This document shows, piece after piece, positions 1 to 6,612 of a stretch of DNA of 8,396 nucleotides. Numbering within the stretch: position 1 is the stretch's first letter; each line of letters opens with the position of its first letter. Under the pieces are notes generated by a model. That model was given only the letters and a program-made list of their open reading frames with translations. It was not told the origin of the DNA and searched no databases. The stretch spans positions 1 to 8,396 of the forward strand of contig DAOVLS010000083.1 in assembly GCA_030631125.1 (NCBI GenBank), read 5' to 3'. The position numbers and the translations under genes were made by a program. Source of the DNA: Planctomycetales bacterium (GTDB lineage Bacteria; Planctomycetota; Phycisphaerae; SM23-33).

Positions 1-1
1 C

Positions 2-178
2 AACCCCGAAGCCGACGTCAAGGGGCAGATAGAGCGGATGCTGTTGGAGATCAAGGAACTGACTCAACGGCGTGAGGATACGACCGACCCCCAGGCAGGC
101 GAGGTCATCGCAGGTCAGATAAAGGACCTGGAAGACCAGGTAACGTTCCTCCAGCGCCAGTTGCCCGAAGGCGGGTAG
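2..178 (+). CDS. C-terminal fragment of an unidentified coiled-coil protein
   Basis: This is an open frame entering from the left edge and ending at TAG 176-178, giving the last 58 residues of a protein. The tail is highly charged and lacks Pro, Gly and aromatic residues over its first two thirds. It shows heptad-like spacing of Ile, Leu and Met (IERMLLEIKEL, then QIKDLEDQVTFLQRQL), as in a helical or coiled-coil C-terminus broken by a short polar linker (TTDPQAG). No catalytic motif is visible, and I do not recognise the family from this piece. It converges with glnA, with a palindromic gap of 74 nt between the two stops. Its stop codon lies inside the word GTAGGCT (175-181), the same context as the stop of the dehydrogenase at 7351. 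The frame is convincing; the function is unknown. Confidence 0.6.
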   Translation, partial: NPEADVKGQIERMLLEIKELTQRREDTTDPQAGEVIAGQIKDLEDQVTFLQRQLPEGG

Positions 179-252
179 GCTACGTGGCATGGCCGTCCCC
201 AAGGGACAGGTCTCGGCCATGCTTGTCACGGGCGGGACGCCCGTGCCACGCA
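179..252. repeat. Compound palindrome filling the convergent gap; likely two-way terminator
   Basis: The whole gap between the stop of the upstream gene and the stop of glnA consists of nested hairpins. GCATGGCCG (187-195) pairs perfectly with CGGCCATGC (214-222) and encloses TCCC/GGGA (196-199/203-206). CACGGGCG (227-234) pairs perfectly with CGCCCGTG (238-245) around a 3-nt loop. An alternative outer stem joins CGTGGCA (183-189) to TGCCACG (244-250). No T-run follows, so the terminator role is inferred from position. The word GTGGCATGGCC (184-194) recurs as GTGGCACGGCC at 5288-5298, which suggests a dispersed family. Confidence 0.7.
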
Positions 253-1704
253 TTACAGGTCGAAGTACATACAAAACTCGAACGGGTGAGGCCTCTGGCG
301 GAGGGCGTCAATCTCATTCTCGCGTTTGTACTTGATCCAGTAATAGATCACGTCGTCGGTGAAGACGTCGCCTTCGAGCAGATAACCGTGGTCGGCCTCG
401 AGGGCCTTCAGGGCGGCGTTCAGATCGACCGGCGCCGAGGCGATTTTGGCGTATTCGTCGGCAGTGAGGTGATAGATGTCCTTGTCGATCGGCTCGCCCG
501 GATCGATTTCGTTCCTGATCCCGTCGATGGCCGCCATCGTTATGGCCGAAAACGCCAGGTACGGATTGCAACTGCTGTCGGGGCAGCGGAACTCGAGGCG
601 CTTTGTCTTGGGATTGTCGCTGTAGGTCGGAATGCGGATAGCGGCGGAGCGGTTCTGGCTGGAATATACCATGTTGACCGGCGCTTCGTATCCCGGCACG
701 AGGCGCTTGTAACTGTTGGTCGTCGGGTTTGTGAACGCCAGCAGCGAAGAGGCGTGCTTGAGGATTCCGCCGATGGCGTACATGCCCATCTTCGAGAATC
801 CGGCGTACCCGTCGCCGGCGAAGAGCGGCTTATCGCCCTTCCACAGCGAAAAGTGCGTATGCATGCCGGAGCCGTTGTCCTGGAAGAGCGGCTTGGGCAT
901 GAATGTAACGGTCTTGCCGTAGCGGGCGGCGACGTTCTTGGTGATGTACTTGTACAGCATCACCTTGTCGGACATGCGGATCAGCGTATCGAACAGCATG
1001 TCGATCTCGGCCTGTCCGCCGGTGGCGACTTCGTGGTGGTGCGCCTCGGTGGCGATACCGCACTGCTGGAGAACGGCCATCATTTCCGAACGGATGTGAT
1101 GTCCCTGGTCGGAAGGCGGCAGCGGGAAGTAGCCTTCCTTGAGGCGGATCTTGTGCCCGAGGTTGTCGATGTCGTCGCTGCCTCGGTTCCATACGCCCTC
1201 GCTGCTGTCCACGTAGTAGTGGGCGCTGTTGATGGTCTGGTCGTAGCGGGCGTGGTCGAAAATGAAGAACTCCAGTTCAGGGCCGAAGCAGGCTGTATCG
1301 GCGATGCCGCTTTCTTTCAGATACGCCTCGCACTTGCGTCCGATGGACCGCGGGTCCCGGCTGTATTCCTTGAAGTTGATCGGGCTTTTGACGTCGCAGA
1401 TTAACATCAGCGTCGGTCTGACCATGAACGGATCAACCAAAGCCGTATCGGCCACCGGAACGATCAGCATGTCCGATTCGTTAATCGCCTGCCAGCCGCG
1501 GATGCTCGAACCGTCGAAGCCGAACCCGTGTGTGAAACTGTCCTCGGTTACCTCATTGACCGGGACCGTCAGGTGCTGCCACAGGCCCGGAAAGTCCATA
1601 AACCGAAGGTCCACGAACTCGATCTTGCCTGTCCGGTCGGCTCCGGGGACGGGAACTTCCTTATTGCGGAGAAAATCAACAACTTCAGCGGGTGTTTTGA
1701 ACAT
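253..1704 (-). CDS. glnA: Type I glutamine synthetase
   Basis: Glutamine synthetase condenses glutamate and ammonia to glutamine using ATP in the cytoplasm; type I enzymes are dodecamers. The 483-residue product has normal length and the full set of family motifs: DGSSIRGW near residue 64, FGPELEFFIF near 140, the ATP-site stretch KPLFQDNGSGMHTH near 271, and NRSAAIRIP near 351. Near residue 406 the segment DKDIYHLTADE aligns with the adenylylation loop of E. coli GlnA (DKNLYDLPPEE) and keeps the Tyr at about 411, so control by adenylylation is possible. I chose ATG 1702-1704 rather than the adjacent GTG 1705-1707 because AAGGA (1711-1715) sits 6 nt from the ATG and only 3 nt from the GTG. 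The gene is monocistronic as far as visible, divergent from the M42 operon, with its own promoter. No adenylyltransferase or PII gene is in the window. Confidence 0.97.
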   Translation of the reverse strand: MFKTPAEVVDFLRNKEVPVPGADRTGKIEFVDLRFMDFPGLWQHLTVPVNEVTEDSFTHGFGFDGSSIRGWQAINESDMLIVPVADTALVDPFMVRPTLMLICDVKSPINFKEYSRDPRSIGRKCEAYLKESGIADTACFGPELEFFIFDHARYDQTINSAHYYVDSSEGVWNRGSDDIDNLGHKIRLKEGYFPLPPSDQGHHIRSEMMAVLQQCGIATEAHHHEVATGGQAEIDMLFDTLIRMSDKVMLYKYITKNVAARYGKTVTFMPKPLFQDNGSGMHTHFSLWKGDKPLFAGDGYAGFSKMGMYAIGGILKHASSLLAFTNPTTNSYKRLVPGYEAPVNMVYSSQNRSAAIRIPTYSDNPKTKRLEFRCPDSSCNPYLAFSAITMAAIDGIRNEIDPGEPIDKDIYHLTADEYAKIASAPVDLNAALKALEADHGYLLEGDVFTDDVIYYWIKYKRENEIDALRQRPHPFEFCMYFDL

Positions 1705-1765
1705 CACTTTTCCTTCCGTAAAAAAGTTGGGACTCTGGCCTATTCACGATACACGACGGGGCAGG

Positions 1766-1794
1766 AGTTTATCGCAAGCCCGACACCCCGTCAA
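1766..1794 (-). promoter_or_regulatory. Predicted sigma-70-type promoter of glnA
   Basis: On the minus strand, TTGACG (1794-1789, 5 of 6 consensus bases) is followed after exactly 17 nt by TAAACT (1771-1766, 4 of 6). Transcription would start near 1759, leaving a leader of about 55 nt before ATG 1704. The inverted pair GACGGGG (1755-1761) / CCCCGTC (1786-1792) brackets the -10 and overlaps the -35, so it could be an operator. I saw no sigma-54 (GG-N10-GC) site. Prediction only. Confidence 0.5.
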
Positions 1795-1827
1795 GGAGAT
1801 TGCAGATTGCCTGTCATTAACTCATGC

Positions 1828-1858
1828 CTCGCTGAAGCGAGCACGCCGGAACATCCGG
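1828..1858. repeat. Two small adjacent hairpins in the glnA/M42 divergent gap
   Basis: CTCGC (1828-1832) pairs with GCGAG (1837-1841) around TGAA, and CCGGA (1846-1850) pairs with TCCGG (1854-1858) around ACA. Both are perfect 5-bp stems. They lie between the predicted glnA promoter and the predicted M42 promoter, so they would be outside both transcripts. They could be operator half-sites or chance. I see nothing else in this gap apart from the two promoters. Confidence 0.35.
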
Positions 1859-1867
1859 TAATCATGC

Positions 1868-1896
1868 TCGACAAAACAGCACCGGTTGCGTAGCAT
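1868..1896 (+). promoter_or_regulatory. Predicted promoter of the M42 aminopeptidase operon
   Basis: TCGACA (1868-1873, 5 of 6 matches to TTGACA) and TAGCAT (1891-1896, 4 of 6 to TATAAT) are separated by 17 nt. The start would be near 1903, about 26 nt before ATG 1929, with GGAG at 1916-1919 as the ribosome binding site. It is the best match I found in the gap on this strand, but only moderately strong. Confidence 0.35.
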
Positions 1897-1928
1897 GCCC
1901 TGCTTGCAAGGTATTGGAGACTATACAG

Positions 1929-2996
1929 ATGCGGACAGAATCGCTTGAGTTTCTCAGGGAATTGTTGAGAACCCCCAGCCCGATGGGTTTTGAGTCTCGC
2001 GGGCAGAAGGTCTGGTGCGACTACGCGAAAAGGTACGCCGACGAGGTTCGCACCGACGCTTACGGCAATGCGGTGGCGGTGCTCAACCCCGGCGGGGATC
2101 CGAAGATCATGCTCGACGGGCACGCCGATGAGATCGGCCTGATGGTCAAGTACATCGACAAGGACGGCTTTATCTACTTTCAGCAGATCGGCAAGCCGGA
2201 CCCGGGCGAAGTCCGAGGCAAGAGAGTCGATATTCACACCGCAAAGGGCGCTGTCCGCGGCGTCATCGGCGCAGCGGCGATACACCTGCGCCCGCGCGAC
2301 AAGGAACCGAAGAACCCGAAGATGCACGAGAGTTTCATCGACATCGGCGTCTCCGACCGCAAGGCCGCTGAAAGAAAAGTCGCCGTCGGCGACCCGATTA
2401 CGTTCGTCGATGATTTTGAGATTTTCAGCGGAACCATAGCGGCGGCCCGGGCGTTTGACGACCGCGCCGGCACGTGGGCCGTCATCGAGGCATTGCGAAT
2501 GGCGGCGGCGAAGCGGAAGCAGTTGAAATGCGCCGTCTATGCCTCATCATCGACCCACGAAGAAGGCGGAACGCTCGCCGGGGCCGCCATGCAGACCTTC
2601 AACATCAAGCCCGACCTGGCCATTGTCGTCGATCTCGGCTTCGCCACCGACATGCCGGACGTCAAGACCGCCCGCCACGGCGAAATCAAAATGGGCAAAG
2701 GACCGACAGTTACCATAGGGCGGGAAAACCACCCCGTACTCGTCCAGCGCATCCGAGACGTTGCAAAAAAGAAAAAAATCAAACTCCAAACCGAAACCTT
2801 CGCCGGCAAGACCAACTCGCAGGCGATCTTCAGCAAACTCGGCGGCGTGCCGTCGGCCATACTGGGCGTACCCTCGCGATACGTACATACCACCGTCGAA
2901 ATGCTCGACCTGAAAGACCTTCAGCAAACGGCCGACCTGCTGACGGCATTCTGCCTCGACATCAAGAAAGGCGAACGATTCAAGGTGAAAGTATAG
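1929..2996 (+). CDS. M42 family metallo-aminopeptidase, first of three tandem paralogues
   Basis: M42 enzymes are di-metal aminopeptidases, usually cytosolic tetrahedral dodecamers (TET) that trim peptides. This 355-residue product keeps all expected ligands: His65 and Asp67 in DGHADEIG, Asp177 in ARAFDDRAG, the catalytic/ligand pair Glu211-Glu212 in HEEGG, Asp235 in VVDLGFATD and His320 in RYVHTTVE. Two segments are unlike the usual family wording. HEEGG replaces QEE(V/L)G, and DLGFATD replaces DVTHATD, as in the second paralogue but not the third. I start it at ATG 1929 because MRTESLEFL aligns with MRKESLEFL in both sisters and GGAG (1916-1919) lies 9 nt upstream; a TTG at 1914 would add five residues but overlaps that site. 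It is first in the operon, followed by a 69-nt spacer. The natural substrate cannot be read from the sequence. Confidence 0.93.
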   Translation: MRTESLEFLRELLRTPSPMGFESRGQKVWCDYAKRYADEVRTDAYGNAVAVLNPGGDPKIMLDGHADEIGLMVKYIDKDGFIYFQQIGKPDPGEVRGKRVDIHTAKGAVRGVIGAAAIHLRPRDKEPKNPKMHESFIDIGVSDRKAAERKVAVGDPITFVDDFEIFSGTIAAARAFDDRAGTWAVIEALRMAAAKRKQLKCAVYASSSTHEEGGTLAGAAMQTFNIKPDLAIVVDLGFATDMPDVKTARHGEIKMGKGPTVTIGRENHPVLVQRIRDVAKKKKIKLQTETFAGKTNSQAIFSKLGGVPSAILGVPSRYVHTTVEMLDLKDLQQTADLLTAFCLDIKKGERFKVKV

Positions 2997-3001
2997 GGAC
3001 C

Positions 3002-3023
3002 CGCCTTCGCCAAGGCTACGGCG
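3002..3023 (+). repeat. Small GC-rich hairpin in the first M42 spacer
   Basis: GCCTT (3003-3007) can pair with AAGGC (3012-3016), and alternatively CGCC (3002-3005 or 3008-3011) with GGCG (3020-3023). The unit starts a few nt after the stop of the first M42 gene and has no counterpart in the second spacer. It resembles the short intergenic repeats common in planctomycete-like genomes, but there is only one copy here, so repeat status is a guess. Confidence 0.3.
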
Positions 3024-3033
3024 TGGCAGGCCT

Positions 3034-3057
3034 GGGATTAGGGAATTGGGACCAGGA
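3034..3057 (+). repeat. G-rich heptad repeat before the second M42 gene
   Basis: Three consecutive heptads of the form GGGNNTN (GGGATTA, GGGAATT, GGGACCA, strictly three GGG runs each followed by four nt) end in AGGA (3054-3057). That AGGA is the ribosome binding site of the next gene, 8 nt before ATG 3066. The same arrangement precedes the third M42 gene, so the spacers are homologous or share one repeat family. Confidence 0.65.
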
Positions 3058-3065
3058 AAAGAAAC

Positions 3066-4127
3066 ATGCGAAAAGAATCGTTAGAGTTTCTTGAGGAGTT
3101 GTTGAACACTCCCAGCCCGACGGGCTTTGAGTCGCGCGGGCAGAAGGTGTGGTGCGATTATGCACGGCAATTCGCCGACGAGGTCCGCACCGACGCCTAC
3201 GGTAACTCCGTGGCGATACTGAATCCCGACGGCGATCCGAAGGTCATGCTCGACGGGCACGCCGACGAGATCGGCCTGATGGTCAAGCACATAGACGACG
3301 ATGGTTTTATCTATTTCCAGCGGATCGGAATGGTCGATCCGTCGCTGGTCCGCACCAAGCGCGTCGATATTCACACCGAAAAAGGCGTCGTTCGCGGCGT
3401 GGTCGGGGCAGTGCCGTTCCACTACAAGGGCGACGCCAAAGGCTCAAAGCCGCCGAAGATGCACGAAAGTTACATCGACATCGGCGCGAAGGACCGCAAG
3501 GCCGCCGAAAAAAGGGTCTCGGTCGGCGATCCGATAACGTTTGTCGATGGTTTCGAGATAATCCACGGCAGCAGGATAACTGCCCGTGGGCTTGACGACC
3601 GCGGCGGAACGTGGGCCATCATTGAGGCATTGCGAATAGCCGCAACGAAACGAAAGCATCTGAAGTGTGCCATTTACGCCACCGCCTCCAACCACGAGGA
3701 AGGCGGCACGCTGGCCGGGGCCACTATGCACACCTACAACATCAAGCCCGACCTGGCCCTGGCGGTGGACCTGTTCTTCGCCGGCGACGTGCCGGACGTT
3801 GATAAAAAGCAGTACGGCGAGGTCAAACTCGGCAGCGGGCCTACCGTCAGCAGGGGACAGGAAAACCACCCAGCCCTCGTCCAGCGACTCCGCAAAGTCG
3901 CAAAAGCCAAAAAAATCAACCTCCAGACAACGACCTTCGGCGGCAAAACCAACGCGCTGGCGGTCTTCAGCAAACAGGGCGGAATACCGACCGTAAGAGT
4001 CGGCATCCCCACACGCTACATACACACGACCGTCGAAACGCTCGACCTGAAAGACCTCCAGCAGACGGCGGATTGGCTGGCAGCGTTCTGCCTCGACATC
4101 AAAAAAGGCGAACGATTCAAAGTTTAA
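3066..4127 (+). CDS. M42 family metallo-aminopeptidase, second of three tandem paralogues
   Basis: The product has 353 residues with the same fold signature as its neighbours: His65 and Asp67 in DGHADEIG, Asp177 in ARGLDDRGG, Glu211-Glu212 in NHEEGG, Asp235 in AVDLFFAGD and His320 in RYIHTTVE. All metal ligands and the catalytic Glu are present, so it should be active. Over the first 56 residues it is identical to the first paralogue at 46 positions and to the third at 43. It shares HEEGGTLAGA and the loss of the DVTHA motif with the first paralogue, so these two look like the later duplication. The C-terminus ends two residues early (FKV instead of FKVKV) because the codon after GTT is TAA. 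ATG 3066 has AGGA 8 nt upstream. It is cotranscribed with both neighbours by spacing. Confidence 0.93.
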   Translation: MRKESLEFLEELLNTPSPTGFESRGQKVWCDYARQFADEVRTDAYGNSVAILNPDGDPKVMLDGHADEIGLMVKHIDDDGFIYFQRIGMVDPSLVRTKRVDIHTEKGVVRGVVGAVPFHYKGDAKGSKPPKMHESYIDIGAKDRKAAEKRVSVGDPITFVDGFEIIHGSRITARGLDDRGGTWAIIEALRIAATKRKHLKCAIYATASNHEEGGTLAGATMHTYNIKPDLALAVDLFFAGDVPDVDKKQYGEVKLGSGPTVSRGQENHPALVQRLRKVAKAKKINLQTTTFGGKTNALAVFSKQGGIPTVRVGIPTRYIHTTVETLDLKDLQQTADWLAAFCLDIKKGERFKV

Positions 4128-4133
4128 AAGACA

Positions 4134-4157
4134 GGGACTTGGGACTTGGGATTAGGG
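4134..4157 (+). repeat. Four-run G-rich heptad repeat (G-quadruplex motif) before the third M42 gene
   Basis: Four GGG runs (4134, 4141, 4148, 4155) are separated by uniform 4-nt loops ACTT, ACTT and ATTA, a textbook G3N4 quadruplex pattern on the mRNA-sense strand. It is followed by ACTAGGA, whose AGGA (4161-4164) is the ribosome binding site of the third M42 gene. It occupies most of the 44-nt spacer between the two genes. Confidence 0.7.
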
Positions 4158-4171
4158 ACTAGGAAAGAAAA

Positions 4172-5248
4172 ATGCGGAAAGAATCGTTGGAGTTTCTCAA
4201 AGAGTTATTGACCACGCCGTCCCCGGCGGGATTCGAGTCGCCCGGGCAGAGTATCTGGTGCGAGTACGCCCGCCAATTCGCCGACGAGGTCCACACCGAC
4301 GCATACGGTAACGCCATAGCCGTCCTGAACGCCGGCGGAGATCCGAAGATAATGCTCGACGGGCACGCCGACGAAATCGGCCTGATGGTCAAGCACATCG
4401 ACGATAAGGGCGTTATCTATTTCCAGCGGAACGGCGGAGTTGACGCAGCACTGGTCCGAGGAAAACGGGTCAACATCCACACCAAAAAGGGTATCGTTCG
4501 CGGCGCGATCGGAGCGGCAACGACGCACCTGCTGGAGGCTCCGAGTGAAAAGCCCGACAAGCCTCCCAAGATGCACGAAAGTTACATCGACATCGGCGCA
4601 AAGGACCGCAAAGACGCCGAGAAGAAGGTTGCCGTCGGCGATCCGATTACATTTGTCGATGATTTCGAAATTATCAACGGCAGCGTTGCCGTCGCCCGCG
4701 CGTTCGATAATCGCGTGGGAACCTGGTCGGCCATCGAAGCCCTCCGCCTGGCGGCAGAGAAGAAAAAGCAACTCAAATGCGCGATTTACGCGTGCAGCGC
4801 GATCCAGGAAGAATTGGGCGGGTTCGGTGCGGCTATGAACGTCGAAAACGTCAAACCGGACGCCGCCATCGTCGTCGATGTAACCCACGCCACCGACACG
4901 CCCGGAATCGACGTCAAACAGCACGGCGAAATCAAACTTGGCAAAGGACCGACCGTCAGCCGGGGACGGGAAAATCATCCCGTCGTTATCCAGCGGCTGC
5001 GGGATGCGGCGAAGAAAAAGAAAATCGCCCTCCAGACCGAGACCTTCAGCCTCACCGGCGGGACGAACGCCCTGGCGATCTACGCCAAGCGCGGCGGCGT
5101 ACCGTCGGCCGTCGTCGGCATACCGAACCGCTACATGCACACAACCGTCGAATTAATCGACCTGAAAGACCTCCAGCGCACCGCCGACGTGCTGGCGACA
5201 TTCTGCCTCGACCTGAAAAAAGGCGAACGATTCAAAGTGAAAGTGTAG
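4172..5248 (+). CDS. M42 family metallo-aminopeptidase, third and most canonical paralogue
   Basis: The 358-residue product carries standard M42 wording throughout: His65 and Asp67 in DGHADEIG, Asp179 in ARAFDNRVG, catalytic Glu213 and ligand Glu214 in IQEELG, Asp236 in VVDVTHATDTPG, and His323 in RYMHTTVE. The numbering is almost that of known archaeal TET peptidases. Compared with its two upstream sisters it retains the DVTHATD segment and has a slightly longer loop before TNALAIYAK, so it probably represents the ancestral gene. ATG 4172 is preceded by AGGA (4161-4164) at 7 nt. The gene ends in two in-frame stops, TAGTAG (5246-5251), which form the left edge of a long palindrome shared with the convergent VWA gene. 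The three products could mix in one TET particle, as reported for archaeal TET peptidases; that is inference here. Confidence 0.95.
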   Translation: MRKESLEFLKELLTTPSPAGFESPGQSIWCEYARQFADEVHTDAYGNAIAVLNAGGDPKIMLDGHADEIGLMVKHIDDKGVIYFQRNGGVDAALVRGKRVNIHTKKGIVRGAIGAATTHLLEAPSEKPDKPPKMHESYIDIGAKDRKDAEKKVAVGDPITFVDDFEIINGSVAVARAFDNRVGTWSAIEALRLAAEKKKQLKCAIYACSAIQEELGGFGAAMNVENVKPDAAIVVDVTHATDTPGIDVKQHGEIKLGKGPTVSRGRENHPVVIQRLRDAAKKKKIALQTETFSLTGGTNALAIYAKRGGVPSAVVGIPNRYMHTTVELIDLKDLQRTADVLATFCLDLKKGERFKVKV

Positions 5249-5364
5249 TAGCCGGTAGATTCGTAACAGATAAATTGATGAATATGGGTGGCACGGCCAA
5301 GTTTCCGCTTCGCTCCAACTTGACCGTGCCACCCATCCATCAGATTATGTGTTACAGACTACTA
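5246..5364. repeat. Long imperfect palindrome from stop codon to stop codon; likely two-way terminator
   Basis: The core arms, 5284-5303 and 5317-5336, pair at 19 of 20 positions around a 13-nt loop (5304-5316). Pairing resumes further out: TGATG (5276-5280) with CATCA (5338-5342), GTAACA (5263-5268) with TGTTAC (5350-5355), and TAGTAG (5246-5251) with CTACTA (5359-5364). The outermost blocks are the tandem stop codons of the third M42 gene and of the VWA gene. No long T-run follows on either strand. The minus-strand loop GGAGCGAAGCGGA nearly equals the loop of the element at 7394-7427. Confidence 0.75.
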
Positions 5365-6480
5365 TTTATACTTGATGCCTTTCCTGGCGGCCTGGACCTT
5401 CAGCGAATCGACAACCTTCAAATCAAAGCCCTTCTTCCCGCCCTTGGTCCTGGCCAGTTCTTTCTTCATAAATTTCGCCCGCTTTGCGGAAAGGTCTTTG
5501 ATTTTCGCGTTAATCTTGTCCCGTTTGGCTTGATTTTCGGCAATAAATTTCTTCTGCTCTTTGAGGGACATTTTCCGCATATTTTCCGGTAGCGCGTCCT
5601 TTTTCAACTTTGCCAGTTTGACGCGATTTTTACGAATATCATCGACGAGGTCATTGCTGGCGGTTTTCCCTGCGGCTTCTGCGAAGGATGCTCTATCGGC
5701 GGCAGCAGCCCCGGAATAATCCTTCGCCGCGGTGTTAAGTTTCTTCTGCGCGAATCGAACCTTTTTGTTACCGTACACAACTGCGGTATCGAGCAATTCA
5801 CGGTTCAGTTTGGCAAGGTCCTTATCGTACGGCGTGGGGATTTCCCTGACCCCGCCGTTCTGGCTGATTGCGAGGAACGTACCCTCGGCGCTATTGGCGA
5901 TTTCCATCCAGATTTTCCGTGTAGTCGAGTTGTTCCCGCAGAGGATCGTGTTAATGTAGATGCCTTTTTCGATAGCGGCCCGGGCGGTCTTGTCGTATGT
6001 CGGAACGTCTTTGTATTCGTTGTGAGGCGGGTAATCGCCGACCAGGTAAATAATCTTGAGCGTCTTTTTATCTTTCGACCAGGAGAGTTTATGCGTGGCG
6101 TCGTAGAGCGCCTGGTTGACGTTTTCCGGGCCGTCGCCGCCTCCCTCGGCCTTGAATTTCATAAGGTTGCCGTACACCTCGTCAATGTTGTCGGTCAGGT
6201 CGAAGACCTTCGTTACGTACTGGTCGCCCTTGTCGCGATACGCCACCAGCGCGATGCGAACGATCGGCTTGGGGTCGCCGAGCACGATCTGATTGGCGAT
6301 GTACCATATCTTGGCCTTGGCAGCGGCAATCAGCCCGCCCATCGAACCGGTCGTATCAAGCACGAAGGCGACCTCGACTCGCGGCTGGGTTTGTGGACTG
6401 ATTTTCTTGGCGACATCCGCCGCCGGCAGAACATTCGCACAAAGAGCGACAACTACCGCCAGGAGAATTAAACGTTTCAT
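5362..6480 (-). CDS. Secreted von Willebrand factor A domain protein
   Basis: The 372-residue product begins with a typical signal peptide (MKRLILLAVVVALCANVLPA, probable cleavage near residue 20-21), so it should act outside the cytoplasmic membrane. A VWA domain spans about residues 35-238. The metal-ion site motif DTTGS (Asp42, Thr44, Ser46) is present, as are family landmarks GGGDGPENVNQAL near 113, LVGDYPPH near 146 and INTILCG near 176. VWA domains bind protein partners through a divalent cation. Residues 240-372 are very Lys-rich and mostly helical in composition, perhaps a coiled coil or a binder of acidic polymers. ATG 6478-6480 has AAAGGA upstream with AGGA (6488-6491) 7 nt away. 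The gene ends in two in-frame TAG codons. Its partner and process are unknown; no chaperone or AAA ATPase gene is adjacent. Confidence 0.9.
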   Translation of the reverse strand: MKRLILLAVVVALCANVLPAADVAKKISPQTQPRVEVAFVLDTTGSMGGLIAAAKAKIWYIANQIVLGDPKPIVRIALVAYRDKGDQYVTKVFDLTDNIDEVYGNLMKFKAEGGGDGPENVNQALYDATHKLSWSKDKKTLKIIYLVGDYPPHNEYKDVPTYDKTARAAIEKGIYINTILCGNNSTTRKIWMEIANSAEGTFLAISQNGGVREIPTPYDKDLAKLNRELLDTAVVYGNKKVRFAQKKLNTAAKDYSGAAAADRASFAEAAGKTASNDLVDDIRKNRVKLAKLKKDALPENMRKMSLKEQKKFIAENQAKRDKINAKIKDLSAKRAKFMKKELARTKGGKKGFDLKVVDSLKVQAARKGIKYK

Positions 6481-6509
6481 GGTTCGTTCCTTTCTGTTAG
6501 AGGTTTTCG

Positions 6510-6522
6510 ATATCCGGGATAT
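6510..6522. promoter_or_regulatory. Perfect 13-bp palindrome in the VWA/SDR divergent gap, possible operator
   Basis: ATATCC (6510-6515) and GGATAT (6517-6522) are perfect inverted halves around one G. The site is 30 nt upstream of the VWA start and about 90 nt upstream of the dehydrogenase start. It overlaps a weak minus-strand -10-like hexamer (TAATAT, 6524-6519). A dimeric repressor site is possible. The rest of the 6481-6612 gap shows only the T-rich tract and -10 box before the dehydrogenase. Confidence 0.35.
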
Positions 6523-6600
6523 TAGACGCTTATGAAGCGAAAAGGTTCCCGGCGCTGGCTGCGGGGCAGGTTATATCGGGCTTTTTTTGGAGGATTTTTT

Positions 6601-6606
6601 TATAAT
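6601..6606 (+). promoter_or_regulatory. Consensus -10 box placed for a leaderless dehydrogenase mRNA
   Basis: A perfect TATAAT is followed by exactly 6 nt (CGCATC) and then GTG 6613, so a normal start point falls on the initiation codon itself. No good -35 hexamer lies 16-18 nt upstream. A GGAGGA at 6589-6594 would be 18 nt from the GTG, too far for normal Shine-Dalgarno use. Confidence 0.45.
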
Positions 6607-6612
6607 CGCATC

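Noticed and set aside
184..1404. A 406-codon plus-strand open frame opposite glnA, and further antisense frames at 1262-1861 and 1528-1893
   Set aside because: They lie antisense to a clearly conserved glnA, show no family motif, and are the expected by-product of GC-rich codon use.
2765..2771. A AAA AAG slippery heptamer in frame in the first M42 gene, with the -1 frame open to 3094
   Set aside because: The heptamer is not kept in the two sister genes, the -1 product would lose the His320 metal ligand, and its Arg-rich sequence looks like a shadow. The open -1 frame is common in GC-rich DNA.
3034..4157. GGGATTA/GGGACTT heptads as telomere-like repeats or a CRISPR-like array
   Set aside because: Only three and four units, inside operon spacers, with no spacers of unique sequence between units and no cas genes.
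4777..5592. A 271-codon plus-strand frame running from the third M42 gene across the palindrome into the VWA gene
   Set aside because: Arg-rich shadow of the M42 gene that continues antisense to a convincing secreted VWA protein; no ribosome site or motif.
6532..6612. An N-terminal extension of the SDR from ATG 6532
   Set aside because: The extra 27 residues are unlike any SDR N-terminus, no ribosome site precedes the ATG, and a consensus -10 box lies inside the stretch.
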